Source: Owenia fusiformis (taxonomy: Eukaryota; Annelida; Polychaeta; Sabellida; Oweniidae). Taken from it: a stretch of 64,000 nucleotides of DNA. The notes below the pieces were generated by a model. The model was not told the origin of the DNA, ran no database searches, and was given only the letters and a program-made list of their open reading frames with translations. The stretch spans positions 1-64,000 of the forward strand of contig CAIIXF020000005.1 of NCBI GenBank assembly GCA_903813345.2. The letters run 5' to 3'. Shown piece after piece: positions 43,781-54,062 of this stretch (the stretch's first letter is position 1; every line of letters begins with the position of its first letter). A program made the translations under genes and the position numbers.

Positions 43781-45263
43781 CCCAATTGAAAAAAGCCTAT
43801 GGAAAATCATCTCCAATTATCACCTAACTTACTATTGATAATTAGTTGAAAGTTAGGTGTAAAAATTCACATGCAAATGAGCTAATTATCAACTTAATTA
43901 ACGCTTAATTTGCAACTTAATTAACGATTAACTACCATCAATATGCAAATGAGCTATTTACGTTAATTAGTTGAAAGTTAGTTGTAAGTTTGATGTAAGT
44001 TAATCTCTAATTATCACCTAACTTACTATTGATAATTAGTTGAAAGTTAGGTTTAAGTCAGATTTGTGACATCTCAAAAATGACTCGCTTCTTTTTTGCT
44101 TCCCTTCACTCGGAGATTTTTGCTTCATCTTGAACTATTTTGTGACGGAATATTCATCTTAATTAGGATCTTTCAGAACAGACAACATTGAACTTGAACT
44201 ATTGAAATTTCACAGCAAGAGGAGGGAAAACCCCATGATTCAATTGATGACATACGATTTGCTCCTTCGCACACCTTTTGTCGAAAACATACCCTCCATC
44301 TTGGTTTTTAAAGTTTTCAAATTGACCTAGTTTTAAACCAATCAACGATCGACTCGCTAAACCAATCAGCAACGATGTCATCTCAATACAGATTTACATT
44401 ATAAGCGTATGTCATCTTTGAACCCTGGGGTTTCTCCCCCTCTTTTTTAAAGCTATTCTATTTTGCAAATTTTTAAGATTCATGAAAAGCATGTGAAAAC
44501 ATCATTATTGCCATCAACAACTAAAATAAGAACAAAAACATTAGACTATAATGTTACATAATAAGGACGTAACAGATATAATCAAAAATTTGCTTTGAAA
44601 TGTCTTTGATCTAACAATCACTATTTAGAAGAGCACATTTGGATTACTTGTGAAATATAGGTAACCCATGTTAGTACCTAAATTGCATTCTAGGATTAAT
44701 ATTATATGATCTGATTCAAAAAGATTTTTAAATTCATAAACATTTCAGACAGAAGTGTGAATAAGACTTAACATACATTGTATTCATGTTCTACATACCC
44801 TTATAATAATGTTGACCAAATTTCATGGTAGTATACGCACCATTCACATTGTAATTCTCAATTTTATGAGAGAAATATCTCTCACATGTTTTCTTTTTCC
44901 ACCATCTTGAAATTAAATTTAGGGGGTTTGTATTTCTAAATCATGGGCCTAATTTACAACTAATTATCATTATAATCATCCATTATGTTAACTATCAACC
45001 AATAATCTACTTCAGAACAAAAACGTTTTAATTTACCACTTACTATCACCCTCAAACATTTCATATCTTAATTATCAACTAAAAATCATAAATCAGCATT
45101 ATTGTAAGTTAATTTACGTTGAACTTGCTACTGATAATTAGGCCATAATTATCATTGATTTAATTAACGCTTAACTTCAATTCCAATTGCCAGCAGAATT
45201 GTTGATAATTAGTTGTAAATTAGTTGGTAATAAGTTGGTAATTAGTTTTATTTTTCAATTGGG
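43781..45263. mobile_element. CCCAATTG-ended element copy D (inverted)
   Basis: 1483 bp flanked by GA (43779-43780, 45264-45265). The empty site AAGTTGAACCC is visible in copies 1 and 3 of the host transposon, supporting a 2-bp TSD. Confidence 0.87.
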
Positions 45264-45530
45264 GAACCCTTCCTCTTTATTTTGATACCAAACAACAGCA
45301 TGCTAGGTACTTAAAATTAGGTAAACTTTACTCCTCAAAAGTGCAAAAACTTAGCTTCTTATATAAGATAAGATAATCAGATTCACAATATAGGGGATTG
45401 CAACAATTTGGGAAATTCGCGGAGGTCAACTTGCGGGACTTCGCGGGACATTGCGTGACACGCGAATTAGCCTAATTTTGATCAAATTCGCGGGATAATC
45501 CCGCCATTCGCGGGACACTTGACAGCTCTG

Positions 45531-46151
45531 GGAGTGTATGTTCCATGTTTACCAAGAGGGGCCTATTACCATCCACGGCATCTTAAATGAATGGGAAACA
45601 AAGTGACAATTATTATGCAAATATATCTGCAAGGGCTACCAAAATGGTAACACATTGACCAGCAGTGTATATAACATAAATTGTATTCGATGGTATTCAT
45701 ATGGATGAGAATTGATTTAAACGAATTGGGGCCTACTAACATTTAATGTTGTGCTGTGTCTACGAGTTTTGCTGAAATCTGCAGACTGGGTGGATACGGA
45801 TTTGCCTCGTTTTCAATAAATGAACTCGCGCATTACTCTGACGTCACGCTTCCGGATTGTAAAGTAGGAAGTTCACAGCGAAAGTTTTAAACTTTGTTTA
45901 TAAGTTGATGATCTTATTCGTCTAACATCATAAATGGTTATGTTATAGGTAAAGCATTACGGTAAGAAGTCATGTTGTGAATAATTTAACTAATGAAAGT
46001 ATGGTTCATTCAGTATCAAACTTTTCATACCAGGAAGGAAAAATATTCACACGATCACTCAGTGAAAATTCTAAATAGATCTACGTTACTTCCTGCGAAA
46101 ACTATTTGGATTTTGATATAATAGCTTTCCCACGGAGCATTTGGACAGCTC
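45531..46151. other. Non-coding, interspersed repeat
   Basis: 45600-45750 resembles 890-1050 and 1810-1890. No gene seen. Confidence 0.4.
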
Positions 46152-46615
46152 AATGATCGTAACCTTTGAAATCGAATTTAGTCAATCCGCGGCTTACTTT
46201 TGGTCTCTAACTGTGTCTTACATCAGTATCATCAATCCGTGTAAGTATTGGAGCGCTGGAGTACTTCTTTTTCGATCAAGACTTGTAATTGTTAGTCGAG
46301 TGAATCGTTTTACTGCCAAATTCCAATATGGCGGTTTCTGCTCGGACATTTTCGTAAATCTCCGGAGGTTGTCCGAACCTAACTAATTCTCAAAATTCAT
46401 TTCGTTCGTTGCGTATCTCGCACCTAGCAAACCGCCATATTGGAAATAGGTCTGTAAAACTTTAACTCGATGAACAATTTACAAGTCTTGATCGAAAAAG
46501 AAGTTCTCCAGCGCTCCAATACTTACACGGATTGATGATACTGATGTAAGACACAGTTAGAGACCAAAAGTAAGCCGCGGATCGACTTAATTCAATTTCA
46601 AAGGTCACTATTGAT
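46152..46615. repeat. Foldback repeat, about 190-bp arms
   Basis: 46152-46345 is repeated in reverse complement at about 46425-46612 around a short loop. The arms include CCGCGGCTTACTTTTGG and its complement. The 81-codon ORF inside is an arm reading and not a supported gene. Confidence 0.8.
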
Positions 46616-48151
46616 CAGCTGTTCACTTCTCCGTTTGAGAGCCATAAGTTTCAAAATCTAACATGGCTCTCGAAGTGAGTAAGATCTACGGTATCTCTGT
46701 ACTGTAGACTATCACAAGTAGGGATTAAACATCACTCTTCTGTGAGAACCCATCTTGCTTCATCAAGCTTCGGACCTATCTTCACCTTGATTCACCACAA
46801 ATTATTGGTTATACACTAAATAAACAAACCCCAGCTGATGCGCCTTGAATATCATTATCCATAGTAAGGGCTCCACGATGATGATAATCTGGTTTGAAAT
46901 TTTGCCCGTGAAACAACTGACTTCTATCAAACGTTGATACATCAAACTCTCTCCTTGCCTTCCGCTATCGCTTCTTTTTGATAGGGTTTGAATTCAGACA
47001 AAATTTGCAGCAAATTTTTTCAAATGGTTCCTCCATTTTATTTTCTGAATGCTGATTCAGGGGCCTAATTTAAATAATTTCCTCAACTGTGATTGGCGCA
47101 CGGACTATCCCGCGCACTACGCGAAGCATTTCTCCTAATTAGACGCCACATATTACTTGAGTCTCAAATTTGTCATATGAACCCATGGGATAGAACGTAG
47201 TGATTGAGCGTGGGAACCGACGATGGTGAGAACTACTGTTATCCATACATTTCAACACCATGCAGTAAAAAATCTACATATTTTGTCAAAACGAAGGCTC
47301 TATCTTATAGTTTAACAAGTCAAACCTAGTCCGGGCCGAGACCTTATCTGTTGCAAGACTTATGCCTTGCACAACCGTTGCCATGTTATTAAGTGTTTTT
47401 AAGTTGCGCAATTACCGTGGTTTTGTTAAAGCCTGATAATGTTAAAGCCTAATGTTTCAGTCATGGTCATATCAGGCTTTAACATTACCACGGTCCTAAC
47501 AGGCTTTTCAACCATTGCCACAGTGATAAAAGGCTTTTACATTACCACAGTCATGACAGGCCTTGCAATATGATATAGCATTGTCACGGTTATACCAGGC
47601 TTTCACGATAACACTACCACGGTCATGGCAGGATCCTTGCGAAACTCAAAAACTGATAGTGAGAATTTGCAACCAATGAAAGTATAGCAAGGAAGTTAAA
47701 CCCAATCACGGCAACAAGAACATTCAGATTAATAAATGAAAGCTGTGGTATTGGGTTTAACATGTTGAACTATCTATCTTAGTGCATTGATTTTCTTTAA
47801 AAATGTGACTTCTAGGTCTAGTGGAGTCAGTTATGACAATAAAACCCTTGAATTGCACTTGCTATATATACGGCACCATTTTTTGACATAGGTACATATA
47901 CATATATTTTTTATATCTAACGAAGTGGTGTTGAAAAGTGGCCCCAGTTGATAATAGCAGGCCTCGAAAACTTTGCACATTTACATTGGGCTCCATGTTA
48001 ATTTATCAATCTTCAAAAGTCCCCCTGCAGAACAGTTCTAGAGTACATTCATAATTATTATATTATTATTTTCATATTTATATTTGCTAATCTGTGTCAG
48101 TTTTTAGCAAGCTCCAGGTTTTGTTAGAATCCATTCTAGAAGACCTATGAT
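46616..48151. other. Non-coding, degenerate tandem repeat at 47420-47640
   Basis: Around 47420-47640, irregular repeats of a unit like CATTACCACGGTCATGACAGG occur about six times. The remainder shows no gene. Confidence 0.5.
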
Positions 48152-51100
48152 CAGAGCTGTCAAGTGTCCCGCGAATGGCGGGATTATCCCGCGAATTTGA
48201 TCAAAATTAGGCTAATTCGCGTGTCCCGAAATGTCCCGCGAATTCCCGCAAATGACGGCTTTGACCTCCGCGAATTTCTGAAATTGTTGCAATCCCCTAT
48301 ATTGTGATTATCTTATCTTATGTAAGAAGCTAAGTTTTTGCACTTTTGAGGAGTAAAGTTTACCTAATTTTAAGTACCTAACATGCTGTTGTTTGGTATC
48401 AAAATAAAGAGGAAGGGTTCAACTTTCATTTTGATTACGAAAATAGGGATGTACAATGTACATGTAGGTCACAAATAGTTACAACGTTGGCCTTTTTACT
48501 ACCCGTGTGGCCTTCATCTCAGAAGTGAGCAAATGTTAGCAAACGCGAGTTACAATAAATGGACGCTGATATCTAGAAAGGGTTTGTAGAAAAATCAGGG
48601 TACCGGGTAGTGTATGTATGTATGTATAATTTATTTGCCTCTTAATATAAAGAGAGTTACATTCATATTTTACATAAAATGATTAATAAGTGAACAGCAT
48701 CATAAAAATTATTAATAGTAATGATTTGATAAAAGCAGTTGTCTCTGCTTGTGCATTATATAAACGTACTGTGATATTTCTAATAGCTTCTCATGATCAC
48801 AACTAATGATACCTAATATTGACTTGAGAATAAAATTGTCATCTTGGACGTTAAAGATGCTTGTTACAATGTTAATCATCGGAACCCTTACTCCAGAAAA
48901 AGCTGGACATTTGAGTAAAAAATGTTTAACAGTTTCATTTTCATTAAGCTCGCAAAGCACACATGTTTTACACACAGGTGTATCACCCTTGCGACGTCTA
49001 CTGTTTAAACCGTAAGTTCCAGTTAGTAATTTTATCATAAGTTTTGTGCAGTACATATAATTGGGATTGTTTCTTGCAATAATCCACCAAACATTTGGTT
49101 TCAATTCTACCAAGGAACCTGCCATCATATTGAGATTATTGTACATTAGTGCTGAGAGCACAGTGCTACGAGCATGAACATTTTTGACTCTATTGTAAAT
49201 GGTCTCTCTAAATTTTGATTTACTTGGAAATTTAGCATTGAAAATCATTTCCTTCACATAGTCAGTAAGGTTATACTTCAGAACTGTTTCCCACATATAA
49301 AATGAAGGGGATTTCATGCTTTTACAGGAAACAGATGTGTACATCATTCTTATTAAGCGCTCTAAACATATGACTTTATATATACAATTCATGGGCAAAC
49401 ATAACAGCATGAACAAAAACATAAGTCGGTCACAATCAATCTTTGCTTGGACTGACATCCAGCCAAGCAGCCTGACTGCCACAGGATCTGGTGTGTTCTT
49501 TGGCAATGACTGGATTCGCTTGCCAATCTCCCTGTGAGCACAATCCATCAGTTTAAAGTCATCCTCTGAGTATGGTATCACTGCACATCCATAAGTCATG
49601 GTAGGGAAAGCAAAAGACCAGTACAGTTTTGAAGCTAATAATGGGTGAATGCCGCCACACCCGCTTCCTAGGCCCAAAAGTGAGCAGAACTTTCTTCTAG
49701 CTGCGGATATAGCACTTTTTACGTGTTCGGTTGTTTTCCCAAGAGGAATCCCAACGTGATGAGCTGACTGAACATTTTTTATGACCGCCGTTCCGAGTTT
49801 AAAGTCGCAAATCGTCCTTTTTGCCGGGCCATACGTCATTATCACACACTTATCTGGATGAAATTCAAAACGCCATCGTCTACTGTATTCGTATGCTATC
49901 TGAAGAAGTTCATTCATATGTCCTGGGTCGGTTGTTATGAGCGCGAGGTCATCGGCATATGCTGGACAACCTACAGGGTGTCTTCCGATCTTTGCAACAA
50001 AATGACTGTTTATTAATTCGTTTAAAAGGTCGGCAATGAAGAATTGGTAGAGGTGCATACTGCAGATTCCTCCTTGATGGACTCCCCTGTTCACATGAAA
50101 AGATTCAGGATTTAGTACACCATTTACAAGAACTTTACATTTATATTTACAATATGAATTATACAAGAGTCGCCAAGCAAGGCCATTTATACCGATTTTG
50201 TACAGTTTCCAGAACAACCCATCTATCCAGGTACCATCGAAGGCTTTCCTAATGTCCATTAACGCCAAAAATACCCCTTCCTTAACATTATGTGCAATAA
50301 CTTCTTGGAGCAAAAATGATGTGTGAAGAGAAGAACACTTTTCGACAGAGGCACCCTGAAGTTGAGGGATAGCATTTCTGAGCCTTGGAAGCATCCTAGC
50401 GAGTACCATATTATCAAACAATTTTCTCAAAATACTCATTAAAGTAATACCTCTGTGGTGGTCTCTGTTAAGGCAATCTTTGTTACCTGACTTTAAAAGA
50501 GGAATAAGGATTCCTGTACAAAAGTTTTCTGGAATGTACTCACTTATACGAATTACGTTAAAAAGTAGTGTTATGACTATTGTCATATACTGACCACCAT
50601 ATTTTATATGTTCTGCATTTAAACCATCATGACCAGCGGCTTTATTATTATTCAGTTTAAGTATACACTCATTAACTTCCTCAGTTGTAAAATCAGTGTC
50701 TAAAATAGCATCCTTATTTAATACAGAGTCCATTTTCATTACTTCCATGTCTAAGAGAACCTCACTTTCAAAATTACTGTCAAAAATGTCTCTATTGTCA
50801 TATGAAGCCAGATTACAAAAATATGATTGCCACTCGTTACAAACTGCACTTGGATCCATAAGAATCTTCTGGCATCGTGACCAACTATGAAACGCTTACC
50901 CCCATAAAATAATGTTATATATTAAAATGTACCTATTCATATACTGTTTGAAAGCCCATGATATAGGGGTTCGATTAATCTACATCAAATTATAGGGAAT
51001 GAGGTTACTTTTCTAGATAGGGTTTTTAGAAAAAAGGGTACCGGGTAGTAAATCCTCCATGCTGGGTTTAAACTTGGTACCCGGTACCCTGGCTACACCT

Positions 51101-52388
51101 ATGACATTGTAAGACATAACAATTCAGTGGACATTTTTTGAAAATTGGGATAACTTAAATTATGATTGCCGGATAATCAAAATCTTACAAGTTGCATCAT
51201 GTAAATTAACACACGTCACCTCTCTGCTAAAGCAACGATAGCTATTTACAGATTTAAATCATAATCAAAACAATTCATGTACCAACATACGAACTATTGA
51301 AAATAGAGTAAGATTGATTTGTCTTGTTTTTCAAATCGTCTTACAATGTCATTGGCGTACTAGCCAGGAGGGGCTGCAATCGCATCCCCCCCCCCCCTTC
51401 ATTACCAATATGACCATGATGATAGAGGAAGAAAGAGCCTTAAAATGCTTTTATTTGAAGCTTCTAGCTCAATTTTGAAGGAAGTTACATACATTTTTGT
51501 AAATTCAAAACAAATCTTACACGTTTTCTAATGATCTAATTATGTTGTATATTCGTATATTTCGTTTTTTGTTACCCGGTTTTTGGACCGGGTACCAAGT
51601 TTGAACCCAGCATGGAGGATTTACAACCCGGTACCCTTTTTTCTAAAAACCCTATCTAGAAAAGTAACCTCATTCCCTATAATTTGATGTAGATTAATCG
51701 AACCCCTATATCATGGGCTTTCAAACAGTATATGAATAGGTACATTTTAATATATAACATTATTTTATGGGGGTAAGCGTTTCATAGTTGGTCACGATGC
51801 CAGAAGTGCAAAGTATTGTTATGAATTTTTGAATTTCGTGTTAGATTACGGTACTCACACCTGAAGCGTGGTTTTTGTTTTTGATAAATTACAATAAAGT
51901 TTAATTAAATTCCTATGCGTATTTTGTGAAATTGTGTTGACGTTTATTTAAGTTACAATGTAACTGTGCATTATATTTGATTAATCAGTATCTGAAAGTT
52001 TGATTTAAGTACTTTTACACGCTTTTACATTAGTCCCAATCACGCAAATACCTTGAATGTCCCGAGACATCCTGCAAATTTAGGTGGACTGTCCCGCGAA
52101 ATCCCGCAAATTTAGGGCACTTTGTCTAAAAAATCTGTCCCTCTATGAAGTTTTTGGTGGTAAACCTGTTAACTGTCCCGCAATTAGGGTGTTTGTCCCT
52201 CGAATGATCCCGCGAAATACCGCGAATTTGATAAAAAAATTTGGCCTATTAACGCAATCACGCAAATCCCTTAAATGTCCCGCGAAATCCCACGAATTTA
52301 GTAGATGTCCCGCAAAATCCCGCGAATTTTGGGCACTGGGTCTAAAAAATCTGTCCCGCGAGAAAATCTTTGGGGGTTGACAGCACTG
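48152..52388. mobile_element. CAGNGCTGTCAA family copy 3, TSD TATGAT, containing a LINE
   Basis: Starts CAGAGCTGTCAAG and ends TTGACAGCACTG between TATGAT duplications (48146-48151, 52389-52394). The interior is interrupted at GGGTACCGGGTAGT by LINE sequence (about 48613-50867). An inverted piece of the family's own 3' half (about 50868-51040) follows before the expected sequence resumes. The 3' region (52050-52380) is dense in CCCGCGAAA units. Confidence 0.82.
48712..50859 (-). CDS. Non-LTR retrotransposon reverse transcriptase, 5'-truncated, 715 residues open
   Basis: The frame has no endonuclease. It begins just upstream of the RT with NNKAAGHDGLNAEHI, then LIPLLKSGN...HHRGITLMSILRK (motif 2). 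The motif A equivalent is LMDIRKAFDG, motif B is RGVHQGGICS, and motif C is PAYADDLALIT with the catalytic Asp pair. A thumb and long C-terminal domain end in a CCHC-type knuckle, CKTCVLCELNENETVKHFLLKC. Downstream on the minus strand, the 3' end has repeated ATAC units at about 48613-48626, where it joins copy 3 of the host transposon. The 5' truncation lies at about 50867. The frame is undisturbed, suggesting recent insertion. The clade (Nimb/I/RTE-like groups) is not decided. Confidence 0.85.
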   Translation of the reverse strand: MDPSAVCNEWQSYFCNLASYDNRDIFDSNFESEVLLDMEVMKMDSVLNKDAILDTDFTTEEVNECILKLNNNKAAGHDGLNAEHIKYGGQYMTIVITLLFNVIRISEYIPENFCTGILIPLLKSGNKDCLNRDHHRGITLMSILRKLFDNMVLARMLPRLRNAIPQLQGASVEKCSSLHTSFLLQEVIAHNVKEGVFLALMDIRKAFDGTWIDGLFWKLYKIGINGLAWRLLYNSYCKYKCKVLVNGVLNPESFHVNRGVHQGGICSMHLYQFFIADLLNELINSHFVAKIGRHPVGCPAYADDLALITTDPGHMNELLQIAYEYSRRWRFEFHPDKCVIMTYGPAKRTICDFKLGTAVIKNVQSAHHVGIPLGKTTEHVKSAISAARRKFCSLLGLGSGCGGIHPLLASKLYWSFAFPTMTYGCAVIPYSEDDFKLMDCAHREIGKRIQSLPKNTPDPVAVRLLGWMSVQAKIDCDRLMFLFMLLCLPMNCIYKVICLERLIRMMYTSVSCKSMKSPSFYMWETVLKYNLTDYVKEMIFNAKFPSKSKFRETIYNRVKNVHARSTVLSALMYNNLNMMAGSLVELKPNVWWIIARNNPNYMYCTKLMIKLLTGTYGLNSRRRKGDTPVCKTCVLCELNENETVKHFLLKCPAFSGVRVPMINIVTSIFNVQDDNFILKSILGIISCDHEKLLEISQYVYIMHKQRQLLLSNHYY

Positions 52389-52736
52389 TATGATGTTCAA
52401 AATTGCAGATGCTGCAAGACAGGCTTTCATGGTTTCATATCTTAGAAGTTCCGGATCCTACATGTCCTAATCATGGAGTATAATGGCCACCTAAAAATGG
52501 CAAAACTTATTGTGAGGCAATGTAAATTTTTTTCCATTTTGAGGGGAGCATAATTCGATGATTATGACGAGAGCCATGAACCTAAGATTTACCAGCTGAT
52601 TTTGAGCAGATTTAGATTTTCTAAATTTTCACTATATACCATTACTAACATTGTGATTTAAATAAGAAAAGTATTTCATTACTTTTGGATCAACCCTTGT
52701 ATGTGTTACTATCACTCTTAAAAACTGAAGTTCATA

Positions 52737-53707
52737 CAGTGGTCCAAAAAATGGGACACTTGTATTTCAAAAATAAATATTGATTTTCTTGATGAAAACA
52801 TGTCATATTATATACCAGTGGATAGGGAATTTACTCATCATTGATTTGGTATATCATAAATTCAAATTTTTTATAATGTCAAAACGGGTTTTCCAAAACT
52901 TGCAAAAACCAAGTATTATTGTCAACTTTATTTACATAAACAGACGTTCAATGTGTCTACCATTTTAATCAGTTATAATCCTCAATTCTGGCCTTAACTG
53001 TTCAAAAGCATCAGTGATGTGCTGTTGAGACAATGAATTCCACTTCTCAACAAGTCTATCCTTAATAAGGGACTGAGTAAATGTAAGGGGTTCATGGTAA
53101 ACCAATTGTCCGATTCTGTTAGTTCTCCCAAATCATGGTAGTCGCAGACATTGACATCGCATTATCCAACTACAGAATGTATGTTCTTTTTAGACCATCC
53201 TGATATGAGCTCATTCTCGAATCATTACTTTTTCCAACAAGATGGGGCTCCAAGCAATGGATCTTTCAAGAGTGTCAAATGTTTAAAGGAAAATGTCCTT
53301 AGATTCATCCCATCTAATCACTGCCTACCCAGATCACCCTATGTCTGCGACTACCACGTATGGGAGAACTAACAGAATTGGTGTACCATGAGTCCTTTAC
53401 ATTTATTCAGTCTCTTAAGGACAGAATTGAATTATTAAGAAGTGAAATTCACTGTCTCAACAGCATATCAATGATGCTATTGGCCAGTTAAGGCCAAAAT
53501 TCAGGGCTACTATTGATCAAAATGGTGGACATATTGAACGTCTGTTTATGTGAATAAAGTTGACAATAAAACTTGTTTTTGCAAGTTTTGGAAAACCCAT
53601 TTTAAAACTAAAATGACGTCATTTATATTATGGACGCTGGTTGACAGACATTATAATAAATTTGAACTTATTGAAATACGAGTGTCCCATTTTTTTGGAC
53701 AACCATG
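52737..53707 (+). mobile_element. mariner-like element with decayed transposase
   Basis: TIRs CAGTGGTCCAAAAAATGGG at left and the matching complement at right are flanked by TA (52735-52736, 53708-53709). Within, the frame 53151-53372 holds FQQDGAPS and, after a gap, PRSPYVCDYHVWEN. These are decayed versions of the catalytic QQDGAP and SPDLNP-DY-W blocks of a Tc1/mariner transposase. Only this C-terminal part is readable. Confidence 0.8.
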
Positions 53708-53865
53708 TACTTAGTGTTCTTTGAATTGTATGATTTACATAATGCTTAACAAAATAACAGATGTATTAAATGTCTAATTATGGCACACACGTTCCTGTAC
53801 GACTTACATTTATTTAGCATTTTAGGATATCATTAGGAGAAGTACATGTAGAAGGTTATACAACC

Positions 53866-54062
53866 ATGGCGTTCCTCAAGAAAATATTTGGCCCAAGGAA
53901 AAAGTCTCAGTCCGAGGAGATATCCAATGAAATCGAAAATATCAATTCCATATCTGGACCTTATAACTTTAAAAAGGGTCTACACATAGGTTTTGATGCA
54001 GAAAAAGGGCAGTTTGTCCACCTCCCTGATACTTGGGGACGTCTTCTTGATTCAACAATCAG
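53866..54062 (+). CDS. PAK-like alternative first coding exon 1a (CRIB domain A)
   Basis: Starts MAFLKKIFGPRKKS, a basic tail, then ISGPYNFKKGLHIGFDAEKG and FVHLPDTWGRLLDSTI. It is a CRIB with the HxGFD core but Lys in place of the first conserved His. It ends AG/GTAACC (phase 2). An acceptor-like TTTTAG lies at about 53821-53825, upstream of the ATG. Joined to exon 1b instead of exon 2 it would reach a stop after ten codons, so 1a and 1b appear mutually exclusive. Confidence 0.75.

Larger units (their letters stand above)
39032..45530. mobile_element. CAGNGCTGTCAA family copy 2 (inverted, fragmentary)
   Basis: Pieces at 39032-39260, 43734-43780 and 45264-45530 match copies 1 and 3 in reverse complement. 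The element is interrupted by a Mutator-like element and by CCCAATTG copy D. It ends CTTGACAGCTCTG at 45530; its other terminus is missing at 39032. Confidence 0.7.

Noticed and set aside
35990-44381. A conserved 61-residue gene in CCCAATTG elements (35990-36175, 42451-42636, 44199-44381)
   Set aside because: The ORF recurs because the DNA is repeated. Copy B has a stop in it, and no domain is recognisable.
46141-46386. 81-residue ORF
   Set aside because: It lies within the arm of a foldback repeat and shows no domain.
52084-52380. 98-residue ORF rich in CPAKSREF
   Set aside because: It is a reading of the CCCGCGAAA subterminal repeats of the 6-bp-TSD transposon.
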